Both the position numbers and the translations under genes were made by a program. Below the pieces are notes generated by a model that had not been told where the DNA came from, made no database searches, and saw only the letters and a list, made by a program, of their open reading frames with translations. 64,000 nucleotides of DNA from Adiantum capillus-veneris (taxonomy: Eukaryota > Streptophyta > Polypodiopsida > Polypodiales > Pteridaceae): assembly GCA_014529385.2 (NCBI GenBank), contig CM043966.1:85145087-85209086 (forward strand), read 5' to 3'. Of the stretch, positions 52,094-63,175 are shown piece by piece; position 1 is the first letter of the stretch, and each line of letters opens with the position of its first letter.

Positions 52094-52910
52094 CTAGGGA
52101 GATATATAAATACGAAAGGGTCCAATGAACCAATTCTTGGTTCCTACAACCAAGGTTCTACCCCTATATTTGTTTACATCTTGGGAGTCAAAGTTTAGAA
52201 CTTCAACTTGTGCATTAAAAGTCACGTCTTTTTTTTCGTACCATTCTTCTCTCTGTGATACATCCTTGGGTGATAATCCATTAAAGCAGTTTATGTGAGG
52301 ATGTTGTTCATTTACATCATTTTGGTAGAAATATCTACTCGAATTCACCGCCATTGGTTGTGCTTCAACAAAGTCACCAATGCACCTTGGTTTCTTGTAG
52401 TCATCAAAGATAACGGTGACATTGTGAGGGTTGTATTTGAGAATAGGTTCATAGACTCTATTGAACCAATCTTGGGGTACATAATAGAATTGGTTTCCGC
52501 CATTTGACTTCTTCCATACTCTGATTATGACCTTCTCACAAAAGCCGTATCTTTGGTTTAGCATAAGGGTCTTCTTACTAAGTATGAGTTCTCGACTTGG
52601 TATGTCCAAAAGAGAGCATAAGTTAAAGTAGAGAACATATCCTTGCACTTTAACATTGCCTTCTTGGATCTTTTCCTTTACCCAAAGCTGTGGGTTGGTC
52701 ATTATCAAGCACTTGTGTTCGATGTTCAGACTGAGCTTCAACATATAACTCCCATGCTACGTAAGTGTTGGGTACAAGGTAATCTCTAATCACCTTTGAA
52801 ACTCGAACCACTTCAATTCCCCAATGGAGAGTGAATCCAATCGCATAATTGAAAAAGATTATTTGTGCAAAGTCACTCGGGAGTTCATCTAGACAATTAA
52901 GAAGATCCAT
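52094..52910 (-). pseudogene. Unidentified protein, unit A of a tandem pair
   Basis: Not recognised. Frame 52910-52650 starts MDLLNCLDELPSDFAQIIFF and includes VPNTYVAWELYVEAQSEHR. Frame 52744-52094 continues NPQLWVKEKIQEGNVKVQGY, FYYVPQDWFNRVYEPILK, YNPHNVTVIFDDYKKPRC and RTLVVGTKNWFIGPF. The parts overlap, so one frameshift (or an unrecognised intron) lies near 52690. Unit B shows the same blocks in the same order, so A and B are paralogues. A good 3' splice-site-like tract (TCTTGTTTTAG) lies directly before the ATG. Function unknown. Confidence 0.55.
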
Positions 52911-53129
52911 CTAAAACAAGACAAGGAGAGAGAAAAAAACTTAGTACACATGTGAACCAAAATTGAGTCTACGCTTCTTTTATTCATCAAAACTTGATCT
53001 TTATGATTTCATTACAATATTATGGGTGTCTTGGAGCTAATTCTCTAAGTATTCTTTTAACTCTCATAACAAGGTATTCTCTCAGACCTCCCATGTGACA
53101 ACGTGGTTAATAGTTATCCTCTAGCTTCT

Positions 53130-53451
53130 CCTTTTCTATGACAGCTGCAAGAGCACAAACTTCTTAGCGACTTTGACAATCCTTAATATTTGGGAACGCA
53201 TCGCCAAGTAGTAGAACATGTCTTCTAGGCCTAACCATATTCTGAGTTGAAGTAGCCTCAGGTTGGCAAACCAATCTCTTGGACTGTCGTCAATATAGAT
53301 GAAGAATTGACGAGAGGGTTCTTGGTGACGGGTAAGGTAGCTACAGTCAACACTCTTTCAACAAGTTGTGCTTCTTGGCATACCAAAGACTTTGGTCCCA
53401 ATTTCTAAGTAAAAGAGTTCTCGTTCATTCCTGGACAACAATGTCGCCATA
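53130..53451 (-). pseudogene. Unidentified short ORF with one internal stop
   Basis: From the ATG at 53451 the frame reads MATLLSRNERELFYLEIGTK, VFGMPRSTTC, a TGA, then SYLTRHQEPSRQFFIYIDD, SPRDWFANLRLLQLRIWLGL and MFYYLAMRSQILRIVKVAKK to a stop near 53130, about 107 codons. I know no family for it. It lies on the same strand as units A and B and the chromovirus gag. Confidence 0.35.
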
Positions 53452-53645
53452 TTGTTGTGAACACTATGGCCAAAACCTCATTCCCCTCGCTAAAGCATTC
53501 AGACATCACTCTGGGAGCCATTTGCTACTACAAAACAACCATTGTCACTCATAGATGCATCATGAATACAATATCTTTCTCAAACATCATGCATGAATGC
53601 ATGCATGATGCATAACTAACCCGACTAGTATCAAGCTAAGTATAG

Positions 53646-53657
53646 TTTCTGACACCA
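53646..53657 (-). other. Possible primer-binding site and LTR border of the minus-strand retroelement
   Basis: The minus strand reads ATCTCTCA, then TC, then TGGTGTCAGAAA. The last 12 bases match the tRNA-iMet-type site TGGTATCAGAGC at 9 of 12, and the preceding CA two bases away is the usual LTR end. If real, the chromovirus 5' LTR begins at 53660 and runs rightward, and the unknown ORFs lie between primer site and gag. No matching 3' LTR was found. Confidence 0.35.
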
Positions 53658-53660
53658 GAT

Positions 53661-56149
53661 GAGAGATACCCCTCCCGTCTATGCATAAAATATACAATTT
53701 ACACTTTTATACGATTTTCAATATGCATCAGAGTTGTGGAAGCATTTGCATAGGGCAGGAGTTCTCAGCACCTACCAAGCATGGAGTTTAAGCCATGAGT
53801 CGGACTGCATCCAGAGGTACCTAGCGACTAGTGCTACCCATAAATGGGTGTTATGAATGAAAGCGTACTCAAGAAAGATATAACATTGTGGTGGGTGAAT
53901 ATATGTGTAGACCGCGTTTCGGGAAGAGAGAGAGAGAGAGAGAATATAGTGGAGGGTGAAAAAAAGTGCACAAAGACATGAGAAAATGATAACCGAGAAT
54001 CTTAAAATGCCTATCTGAATGCAACAAGAAACCATGTATTAATGGAATGACAAAATCTGGGTATACCATAACATCAAAATGTTTATGACAAAATAACTAG
54101 CAGAGCACCGGCCCCTGTGTAGGGATCGACCGGTCCACCATCCACTTCCACTCTACTACAAACAGAGAGAATTTCACTTTGACGAGAGCGAGCCAAAACA
54201 CCTCCAACCTACCTGAGCTAGACATAGGTTGAGGCCGCTTTGCCTCCCTCCATGAAAGCGAGCTCTGAAAGGATCCCAAGTACCAGTAGGTGGTAGGGTA
54301 TCAACACCGACCATACCAGTTTAGGCGCCACGCCTCTTCGATGCCCAACACCGGGTGTTTAGGCAAAGCCAAGGAAAAATCCTCGACGTGTTAGCCGTGT
54401 AGGTCATTCAACCCCCGATGCACTAACCGTATAGATGAGCCTAACAAAAAGAAGAAGACCTAGGGAGAAGAAGACCTAGGCAACACCCTCGATCCAGCAA
54501 AGCCCCATGTCAACGACCCTTTAGTTTAAGGCTAATTGATGTAGGTGATCCTAGTCTTGTAGAAACATAACACGTAAGTCCAATCACAATAGCACTTCCC
54601 AAATGTACAAACAACCTTTTCCAAGCAGTTAGATTGTACAGGGTCTCTACCCTTACACGTCCATCATCAACCATCTAGATCACTTCATGATCCATTCCTA
54701 AAACCATAAACTATAATCCAATCACATCACACGAGCGAGCACTCCACCCAACTTGGGTGAGGCACGACCAATTCGTTATAACCACTTTAGAACATAACAT
54801 GGCTGCAAAACATTCGACATCATTTTGATAGCATAACCATATCCAGAAAAAAAAAACCATGAGCTACACCAGCTTCCACCATAAAATCACAATCTAATCC
54901 ATGAGGGAATCTCAGCCCTTAACCATAAATCATAGCCACACGGAACCAACTCCCACACTTGGAGTTTGTCATAACCCTTGCAATCAGTCGGAGTCCACAC
55001 ACATATGACCCTTAAGACATGATTGTTTCATGTATAAAAAGAGTCCGACCAGAAACTAATCAAAATATAAAAATCTAACTTTGATAATATCCAACCATGC
55101 AAAGTTGATGCATCACATCTGCAGTTCACCCCCCTAGCACATAGAGCCACTTAGAAAGGTGGAAAGCAATCATAACCATGCATATGAGACATACACATCA
55201 ATCCATGAGTTTCCATACATCATATAATAACATTCCATCACCATAAATATAATGCAAAACAGCTCCGACCTTTAGGTCAACCATAAACCATAACTCCACA
55301 TATATGTAAAAAACAACTTTTTGGCATTCTTGGGAGCATACAAAACATGCAAATGAAATTATTTGACCTCAAACCAATGCATCAAGCTCAACTCCATAAT
55401 ATAGGCTATCACTTTATCACATCACTTCACCCATATGGTACTCACACAACAAACAGTAACCCCAAAAGAAAGCCACTTTAATCATACCTGCCTATGCGGT
55501 TCGGGATGTTTAACCATATGCTCTCATATAAGTTTATGGCCATCTAATAGCTGAAATCAACTCATAAAAAAAAACCATAAAACAATAAATATAATTTGAT
55601 TAACTCGCGACGTCATATGGTACCTCCCTTGGTAGCATCCCTACACATATAGGCAAAAGCGGTTATAGAACGATTAATAACTCGCATTCCCTAGGTGATA
55701 ACGGAGACCTAAATACATTTATAATCAAGTTTCATCAAAATTTTCAATTGGTTAAGTGGGTTTTCCTATCCGGTGAATCTTTATAGTAATTGTCCAAGGA
55801 GTCTGGGTCCAAAAAAATTGGTTGTGTAGTGGACAACAAGCTGTTTTTTGACCATATAAGACCATATTAGGTATTTTGGTAAAAATCTCACATTATGGGA
55901 ATCTCCAAATCGACCGAATTCATGTAATTTGGGAATTTTCCACTTAAAGTGGGAAAAATTGAGGTGTGTGGCTAGTAAATAAAGTGAAAATCTCATAGGA
56001 TTGTGGTGTTGATAAACACCAAAAGTCAAGAGGATGTACAACACATGGATTTGAATAATAACTATAAATTACATAAAACAAAGGAAGATACAAAAAAGAT
56101 TTTGTTTACAAATTGACTAGTATAGTCACAATAGAAGCTCCACATAATT
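53661..56149. other. Stretch without gene; possible long LTR
   Basis: No coding sequence is supported. It contains a short GA run (53927-53942) and many CCATAA / AACCAT motifs. If the border at 53660 is right, this could be the LTR of the chromovirus. A TGTTGTACATCC on the minus strand near 56044 could be its start, but there is no second LTR to compare. Confidence 0.35.
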
Positions 56150-59100
56150 CTACTCCACATTTGATACCATATTTGAACTTTGATCCAAGTGTGGCTGATG
56201 TGCACGAGTGAGGCCTTCTTTGGCTTTTAGAGCATGTCTTTCTGGAATCTTTATTCTAGAAAATGGTCCTTCTTTGTTGGGTCTCCAGGACCAAACAATT
56301 GCATCTATAGTTTCCCACACTTGTGGGTCCTTATAGTTGACAACCCAATAACCCTTCCAACAATTACTGTAAGCTTGAGTATCTGTCATCCCACTTTTTC
56401 TTGCGCAAGGTGCCCAATATTGAATCAAGAGTTTTCTGTAGTTTGGTGATGTAGGCTCATTATCAATGTCAGATAAAGCCATTGTAAGCCACACTGGATA
56501 GATTTCTGTGTCACTCGGAACAAGCATAAGAAAGTCACCTTGGTGCACATCAGACATAGGGTCAAACTCTTCCCTTGGCCTATCTCGTTGAGGCCCACAA
56601 AAATGATCGTTCAACTCTTCAAGGCCTAGGAATCTTTCTGCTCCTTGTTGCAAATTCATTGTAGTGCTTTGTAGGTGAGAATATTCTTGAGTTTTTGGCC
56701 AAAACATTTCATACAAGACTCCCTCTGATATGATTGCTTTTCCAATCTCTTCAATTACCTTACTCCAATAATCTATCACGGGTCTATAATATCGCGGAAT
56801 ACTTGAACCATTCCCTAAATTTTTCCAAAATTTTATATAGTTCTTTAGCCCCAAAATGACTTCTTCGTGGGCCTTGACATACTCCGCCATTTGTACTAGA
56901 GGTGGATCTCCATGTGGTAACATTGGCTTGCCTTCTGTGTCTGTTTTCCAAAGGCGAATACTTCCACTCCAACTTGATACACCTACATGTGCCTTATATT
57001 GCATCATTGGTGTCTCATCCTGCATAAAGAAACTGAACTGAAGCGGTTTGGAATGTCCAACAAGTATGTCTTGTCCATCACAAAGATAGCCATCACAATA
57101 TTGCTTGAAATCGGGGATCTTTGTGAGAAAAAATGGAGCTGGAGATGAAGATGAGCTGTTTCGTAATGTATCCATCAAATGTGGCAAAGTATAGGTTTGT
57201 GTAACTCTCAACTTCTCTGAAAACCTACTAAACATGGCGTCTATGTCCTCATGTGTATGCCCAACCATTAAAAATCCCAGCTGGATGGTTTTGAAAACAC
57301 CCCTTGCAACAAGCATTGACAAATAGGCAAATAAGTATCGATTTTTGTTTTCCCCTGCACAATTATCCAATTGTAGCAACAAGTTCTCTGGCAATCTGCG
57401 AAATGTTGACCCCAATTCCTCTTCTGCAATTTCTGACGACTGCACAATGGGCTCTTTTCCATCACTCAAGTTATGGTAGTCCAAAGCATCCCTTGAGTTC
57501 AAAGCATGTAGTAGTGAAATATTGCTCCTTGGAAGTCCATTTGTTACTAGATCACCAAGAGGATGCTTATCTATCCTCTCGAGGTTATGTAAACAATTAG
57601 CAATTGAGCCAATTGTAAGATTTGGATCAGCTGGCCACAAACCATTCAAGACAAAGTGTCCGTAATGACCTTCTCCATGTCCATGAGTGATCATGCCAAT
57701 CAATGCCACTTGCAGATTATATCCTGAATCCACACCCTTGGGAACAATGCGTAATCTAGGAATGGCAGTCTTCTTTTGATCCATCTTATCATGGATTATG
57801 CATACATATTTTTGTGGTTGAGTTTTTGAATACGTGCGCCATGCATAATATAGGCTTCTGCAACTCTTTTGTTGTGCCATGTGAACTTCTCTCTCCCTCA
57901 AGAGAAGAGCTCTCTCTTCAAGAGAAGGTTTAGCTTCTAACCTTGCTTTGATTGAGCTACAAATATTGCACTTAGAGAACTCACTCGTCTTTGTTAAAGT
58001 GACATGTGGGTACTCTTTGTTCCAAATTCTACCAAAAGAAGATTGGGATAGCTTCTTCTCATAGCCCATTTGGTCAAGTGTCGTGTTGATTTCACATAAA
58101 ATATCCACTTGTTTGTATGTTGATGGAATCACCAATTGAGTCTCTCTTGAGCCATCTAGCAGTGTTCTACTTCTATGTGGCATCTTCTCAGAGTTATTTT
58201 CCACAAACTCATTTAGTAGTGCTCTTGCTAAACTAGTATGTTGAAGTCCCCTTCTCAATGTACATGTGTTCCCATGAACATATTGGCGCACACCATTTTC
58301 AAAGTTCTCCTTGTATCGATAAAATGATGTCTTTGGTATTCCATGTAGCTCATACCATGCTCTACAACAAACAATAGAGCCATTTAGCCTGAATTGGTAT
58401 CGTGACTTCTCATCTTTCTGATAACATATAGAAAGAACATCATAAACATAATTAGTGCGTGATTTTTGAGACTCTCCCCAAAATTGTTGTCGTAACCTTG
58501 TCACCATATCACGATCTGCAAATTGGGAGCATTTTTGTGCACAACAATCAATGCATGATACCCTTTGAATTGATTTGTTTGAAAGGTAAAAAGTCGAAGC
58601 TGGTGCTGCTTTTGATTTTTGAGTCCTGTTCATGAAAGTGTATCGTCTCTTCCTTGACAACTGGACAACATTACTCCCATCAAGTTTTTTTCCAACATTG
58701 CCATCGTTGGATACATCCTCATATGTAGCATGCATGCCATCAACAGGAACAAAGCGTTGTAATGGGCTCCCATTCAACATTGTTGTCTGCTTGATGGGCC
58801 ACTTTAGCAAAGTGATGCTACCCACTTCAACCACATCATCAATGCTTGCATTTTCTCTTTCAATACCCACACCCACACAATCAGGACCAAGTTCCTGAAA
58901 GTTGACATAATCATGTGGAAATACATATAAGATGGTCCCTTCATTCATGGTTTGCATCATTGTGTCATCTTTTAAAAGGACCCTCTGATTTCTCCAAGAC
59001 TCTCGAATCATTGCTTCAAATTCTGGGCTTGTCATAGGTATTGCATCTGTAACTAGAGGATCAGAATGATCATGTTCTTCATCACCATTGTAGCTTTCGT

Positions 59101-59377
59101 GTGGATCAATTAAGTTCCCATTTAATACAAAAGATTGCAAAAGAAGCTTTGACCATCGAACAGCACTCCATAATGAGCCTTGGAGAGATGAAGTATCCAT
59201 TGTAGGAAAAGGTAGGACCACATCCTTCAAGCATTCCTCCACTAGTATGGAGACATTTCCCAGCCCTATCTTTGTACCACCACAAGTGGAATCTGGATCT
59301 GTTGTACACACACAACCAATACCAACGATTTCATTGTCAAGTATCATATGTACTTTCTCCCCAGATTCGAAGTCCAT
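56150..59377 (-). CDS. Intact 1075-aa DUF7869-like protein, probable DDE transposase
   Basis: One uninterrupted frame of 1075 codons. Residues 275-283 (CIDCCAQKC) and 470-473 (CNIC) look like metal-binding Cys groups. Residues 335-360 (VCCRAWYELHGIPKTSFYRY) resemble a helix-turn-helix. The core has HDKMDQKKTAIPRLR (Asp530/533), LLLQLDNCAGENKNRYLFAY (Asp671) and FLMVGHTHEDIDAMFSRFS (Asp711/713), an RNase H-like acidic pattern I associate from memory with the DUF7869 group of eukaryotic mobile-element-like proteins. The start at 59377 follows TTTTTACTTACAGG, a strong 3' splice site, so a 5' leader exon may exist upstream. A repeat array lies directly at the 5' side. No frame lesion suggests recent activity or selection. 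It could also be a host gene derived from such an element. Confidence 0.75.
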   Translation of the reverse strand: MDFESGEKVHMILDNEIVGIGCVCTTDPDSTCGGTKIGLGNVSILVEECLKDVVLPFPTMDTSSLQGSLWSAVRWSKLLLQSFVLNGNLIDPHESYNGDEEHDHSDPLVTDAIPMTSPEFEAMIRESWRNQRVLLKDDTMMQTMNEGTILYVFPHDYVNFQELGPDCVGVGIERENASIDDVVEVGSITLLKWPIKQTTMLNGSPLQRFVPVDGMHATYEDVSNDGNVGKKLDGSNVVQLSRKRRYTFMNRTQKSKAAPASTFYLSNKSIQRVSCIDCCAQKCSQFADRDMVTRLRQQFWGESQKSRTNYVYDVLSICYQKDEKSRYQFRLNGSIVCCRAWYELHGIPKTSFYRYKENFENGVRQYVHGNTCTLRRGLQHTSLARALLNEFVENNSEKMPHRSRTLLDGSRETQLVIPSTYKQVDILCEINTTLDQMGYEKKLSQSSFGRIWNKEYPHVTLTKTSEFSKCNICSSIKARLEAKPSLEERALLLREREVHMAQQKSCRSLYYAWRTYSKTQPQKYVCIIHDKMDQKKTAIPRLRIVPKGVDSGYNLQVALIGMITHGHGEGHYGHFVLNGLWPADPNLTIGSIANCLHNLERIDKHPLGDLVTNGLPRSNISLLHALNSRDALDYHNLSDGKEPIVQSSEIAEEELGSTFRRLPENLLLQLDNCAGENKNRYLFAYLSMLVARGVFKTIQLGFLMVGHTHEDIDAMFSRFSEKLRVTQTYTLPHLMDTLRNSSSSSPAPFFLTKIPDFKQYCDGYLCDGQDILVGHSKPLQFSFFMQDETPMMQYKAHVGVSSWSGSIRLWKTDTEGKPMLPHGDPPLVQMAEYVKAHEEVILGLKNYIKFWKNLGNGSSIPRYYRPVIDYWSKVIEEIGKAIISEGVLYEMFWPKTQEYSHLQSTTMNLQQGAERFLGLEELNDHFCGPQRDRPREEFDPMSDVHQGDFLMLVPSDTEIYPVWLTMALSDIDNEPTSPNYRKLLIQYWAPCARKSGMTDTQAYSNCWKGYWVVNYKDPQVWETIDAIVWSWRPNKEGPFSRIKIPERHALKAKEGLTRAHQPHLDQSSNMVSNVE

Positions 59378-59466
59378 CCTGTAAGTAAAAAGATTACATT
59401 GTTAAATCCATAGTTATAGAAAAATACTCTTCAAACCAAAAATCATGCTACAACATGAAAAAGGTT

Positions 59467-61080
59467 TGCATAGGTTGGACAAGTGGTGAACCTTGAGACC
59501 AAATCCTCCTTGCTATATTAATGGAATCAAGGTTGGACAAGTGGTGGACCTTGAAACCAAAGCCTCTTTGCTATATGAGAGCATAGGTTGGACAAGTGGT
59601 GGACCTAGTTGTGATACCCACTGCCACCTATCAACTACTATAGGACTATGCTTTCCAATGTCCAAGTATCCCTTGAGTCTTTCAAGGTTGAACACGTAGT
59701 GGACCTTGAAACAAAAATCCCCTTTCTATATCAGAGCATAGCTTGGACAAGTGGTGGACTTAGTTATAATGCCCAATATCCAAGGTGAAATACCTTAGGA
59801 CTTTGCTACCTTGCTTGCCAATGTTTACATAGCCCCTCATTTCTTTAATGGAAGTAAGGTTGGACAAGTGGTGGACCTTGAAACCAAAGCCTCTTTGCTA
59901 TATTAGAGCATAGGTTGGACCTAGTTTTAATACCCACTGCCACCTATCAACTACTATAGGACTATGCTTTCCAATGTCCAAGTATCCCTTGAGTCTTTCA
60001 AGGTTGAACACGTGGTGGACCTTGAAACGAAAATCCCCTTTCTATATTAGAAAGGTTGAACACATGGTGGACCTTGAAACGAAAATCCCCTTTCTTTATC
60101 AGAGCATAGCTTGGACAAGTGGTGGACCTAGTTATAATGCCCAATATCCAAGGTGAAACACCTTAGGACCTTGCTACCTTGCTTGCCAATGTTTACGTAG
60201 CCCCTCATTTCTTTAATGGAAGCAAGGTTGGACAAGTGGTGGACCTTGAAAGCAAAGCCTCTTTGCTATATGAGAGCATAGGTTGGACCTAGTTGTAATA
60301 CCCACTGCCACCTATCAACTACTATAGGACTATGCTTTCCAATGTCCAAGTATCCCTTGAGTTTTTCAAGGTTGAACACGTGGTGGACCTTGAAACCAAA
60401 ATCCCCTTTCTATATCAGAGCATAGCTTGGACAAGTGGTGGACCTAGTTATAATGCCCCTCCTTTCTTTAATGGAAGAAAGGTTGGAAAAGTGGTGAATC
60501 TTGAAACCCAAACCCTTTGGCTATATATAGAGGATATCTTGGACAAGTGGTGGGCTTAGTTGTAGTATCCAATGTCCAAGGTCCAAGGTGAACTATGTAA
60601 AGACCTTACTTCCAAAAACAAAGTCGTACAAGTGGTTCTCCTTGAAACCAAAACCTCCTTAGTGTATTAGAACATAGCTTGGAGAAGTGGTGGACTTAGT
60701 TGTAATGGTGAATGTCCAAAGCAAACTATTATAGGACCTTGCTTCCCAAATCAAGTTTGGACAAGTGGTGGATCTTGAAACCAAAACCCCCTTACTCTAT
60801 TAGAGCATAGCTTAGATAAGTGGTGGACCTAGCTGCCATGGAAAATGTTCAATTTGAACTGCTGCAGGACCTTGCTATTAAATGTCTAAGTAGAGCTAGC
60901 TTCTTTAATGGAATCAAGGTTGGGAAAGTGGTGCATCTTGAAACCAAAATCCCTTTATTGTATTAGAGCATAGCTTGGACAAGTGAGGGACCTAGTTTTA
61001 ATGTGTGATGTCCAAAGAAAAGTATTACAAGACCTTGCTTTCCAATATTTGAATTGGTCAAGTGGTTAAAACTAAGTATA
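59467..61080. repeat. Hierarchical repeat array built on TTGGACAAGTGGTGGACC
   Basis: About 23 copies of the motif occur, most 50-60 bp apart, in two alternating contexts: followed by TTGAAACCAAA or by TAGTTGTAAT. A higher-order unit including TACCCACTGCCACCTATCAA and TAGGACTATGCTTTCCAATG starts anew at 59641, 59957 and 60325 (reference point TAGGACTATGC), giving periods of 316 and 368 bp. The 52-bp difference equals one extra short unit at about 60052. The array begins 90 bp from the start of the DUF7869-like ORF. Confidence 0.93.
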
Positions 61081-61728
61081 AAACTTTGACCATTTTCTTC
61101 TCGAATTGCCAAAAAGCTAGTTTTAGACACCCCTAAATGAAAATGGTTTAGGGTGGCCTTAAACAATGTTTTTTCAAAGACTTGAACAAAAGGGTTGCCG
61201 AAGAGTAATGACAATTTATTGTGGCTTGAAGTGCCTGAGTATGTGAAAACAAGCCTAGGTTTTCCACAAGGCAAAAGGTGACATAATAAGAACATTGGAA
61301 ACTTAGGATTGACCATGTGGCCTAAACTTTGGCAAGTGAAGTGGTGGCCAAGTTTTGTGGCACAGTGTGCACTTGGTCCTATATGTGTTGACCACTTGGC
61401 TAAATCTAGGACCATAAGGCCAAACCTTTGGCACCTTAAATATAGTATGGGACATAATCTAGAACTGCTATAGTAAATTAGTAGTATAGCTAATATGTTA
61501 ATATTTGTATTATATTTAAGTATATGCTAATATAATTTATGTTCAAAATTTCACTAATGAAGAATGTTCCCATTTAGCACTCCAGATGCGGGGTCTTAGG
61601 GCAATGCCACAATGGGGTGACAAGGCAGCGCTTCCACGTGAGGTTTGGGGGTAGCGCTCTTGATGGGGATGTGGAATATAGCGCTCTCGATGGTGGGGCT
61701 TGGGAGGTTGATTTTGGGATATTGTTAT

Positions 61729-61850
61729 GGGCGGGGTCCGGGGCAGCGCCCCGGGCGGGGTCAAGGGGCGGCAGCCCCTTGTCGCCTCCCGGTGCGATTG
61801 TCGGGCGGGGTCGAGGGGCAGCGCCCCCACGGGGCTAGGGGCAGCGCCCA
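61729..61850. repeat. GC-rich cluster of four short hairpins
   Basis: GGGCGGGGTC precedes GGGGCAGCGCCCC, AGGGGCGGCAGCCCCT and AGGGGCAGCGCCCC, and a fourth AGGGGCAGCGCCC follows. Each can form a stem of 4-6 G:C pairs. It is strikingly GC-rich within AT-rich surroundings. Confidence 0.85.
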
Positions 61851-62429
61851 AAGATTTTTTTTTTTTTTTAAAGTGAATTCCTAGTATAGAGTTACGCATG
61901 TTTTTCATATTTTCAGCCATGATTTCTTTAATTTTGGCCGTGTGAATTGGTTAATTTTTTATATTGCTTTTGTTTTTTTTAATCCTATGATAAAACATGG
62001 ACTTGTAGCATACGTGGCATTCTAATAAACCCTATCAAGATTAGGCACACAGAGAGCGCACGAGCAACGCACACAGAGAAAGCAGGCGAGCAGCAAACAC
62101 ACAGAAAGCGCACACGGATCGCACACAGTTGGAGTATACGCGCGCGTAGAGGAGCAAGCTCAGCATCGTACACAACACACAGGTGGAGTGCACAGGATTG
62201 AAAGTTCGCGCACAAGATAAAGAAACAGCAGCGTACACAACGCTTTCCTAAAGGGCAGGATCGGGCAGTCTTCTCAGGAGACATTGCACACCTCACGAAT
62301 AGAGAAAAAACAGGTATTTCTCTCTCTCTCACTCTTTGTCTTTCTCCATATAGAGAAGATGGTTCTCTGTAACTCTTCTTGCACACACACTCTCTCGTCA
62401 AAAGACAGAGATACATAGTTTAAAAGTAT

Positions 62430-62700
62430 CCCCGCACACATACACATATTCCCACACATCGTCTTCCTCTCTTCCACATACATAACCACAGTGAAATCTG
62501 TTATCATGCTGTCTCTCTCTTGAAAATACATGCACATATTCCCACACATCGTCTTCCTCACTTCCACATACATAACCACAATGAAATCTGTTATCTTGTT
62601 GTCTCTCTCTTGAAAATACGTGCACATATTCCCATACATCATCTTCCTCTCTTCCACATACATAAACACAGTGAAATCTGTTATCTTTATCTCTTCTCTC
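62430..62700. repeat. Three tandem copies of a 90-91 bp unit
   Basis: The motif ACATATTCCCA recurs at about 62443, 62534 and 62624, each followed by CATC(G/A)TCTTCCTC and CACATACATAA and GTGAAATCTGTTATC, and ending in a CT-rich tract. Long frames on both strands merely reflect this repeat. Confidence 0.92.
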
Positions 62701-63175
62701 TCTAAAAAACAGGTATTTATCTCTCTCTCTCTCTCTCTCTATCTATCTCTGTATCTTGCTATCTCTCTCTTGAAAATACATGCTCATGTATGTGTGCGTC
62801 TGTGTTATCTATGTGTATGTATGTATATTTGTGTTATTTCATTGTAATACTCATACATAATGCAGATACACAATTACACTTAATATATACATACATAAAT
62901 ATCACAAATAACTAACACATTGTAATACTAGAAAAATTGAATGGAAGACTTACTTGCGTGATCTGTTAAAGTCGATTCTTGTAGCGAGTTCTGGATGTAT
63001 GCTGAGCTGATTTTCCTCTAATCCATTTGTAGATATGATTGTAACTTTTGTTTCTCAAAAATAGTAGTGTTGTTTAGTGATACACCTAATGGACATAAAT
63101 GGTTTAAACTAGGACATGTAGACCAAAAATACGTGTATTTCTTTGGATGAATATATACACTTTTTGGTGACCCTT

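Larger units (their letters stand above)
61081..63175. other. Interruption of the motif array, without gene
   Basis: No supported coding sequence. It contains a GC-rich hairpin cluster (61729-61850), an AT-rich tract and a 91-bp tandem repeat (62430-62700). It may be an inserted element, but its borders are not defined. Frames here mainly translate repeats. Confidence 0.5.

Noticed and set aside
54097-56044. Small frames in the possible LTR region
   Set aside because: Short, on one strand only, without recognisable motifs.
59467-61080. CRISPR-like array
   Set aside because: Spacing is similar, but spacers are themselves repeated and related, the context is a plant genome, and no cas genes exist.
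62274-62669. 131-codon minus-strand frame with internal repeats
   Set aside because: Its repeats are the 91-bp DNA tandem repeat; no domain is seen.
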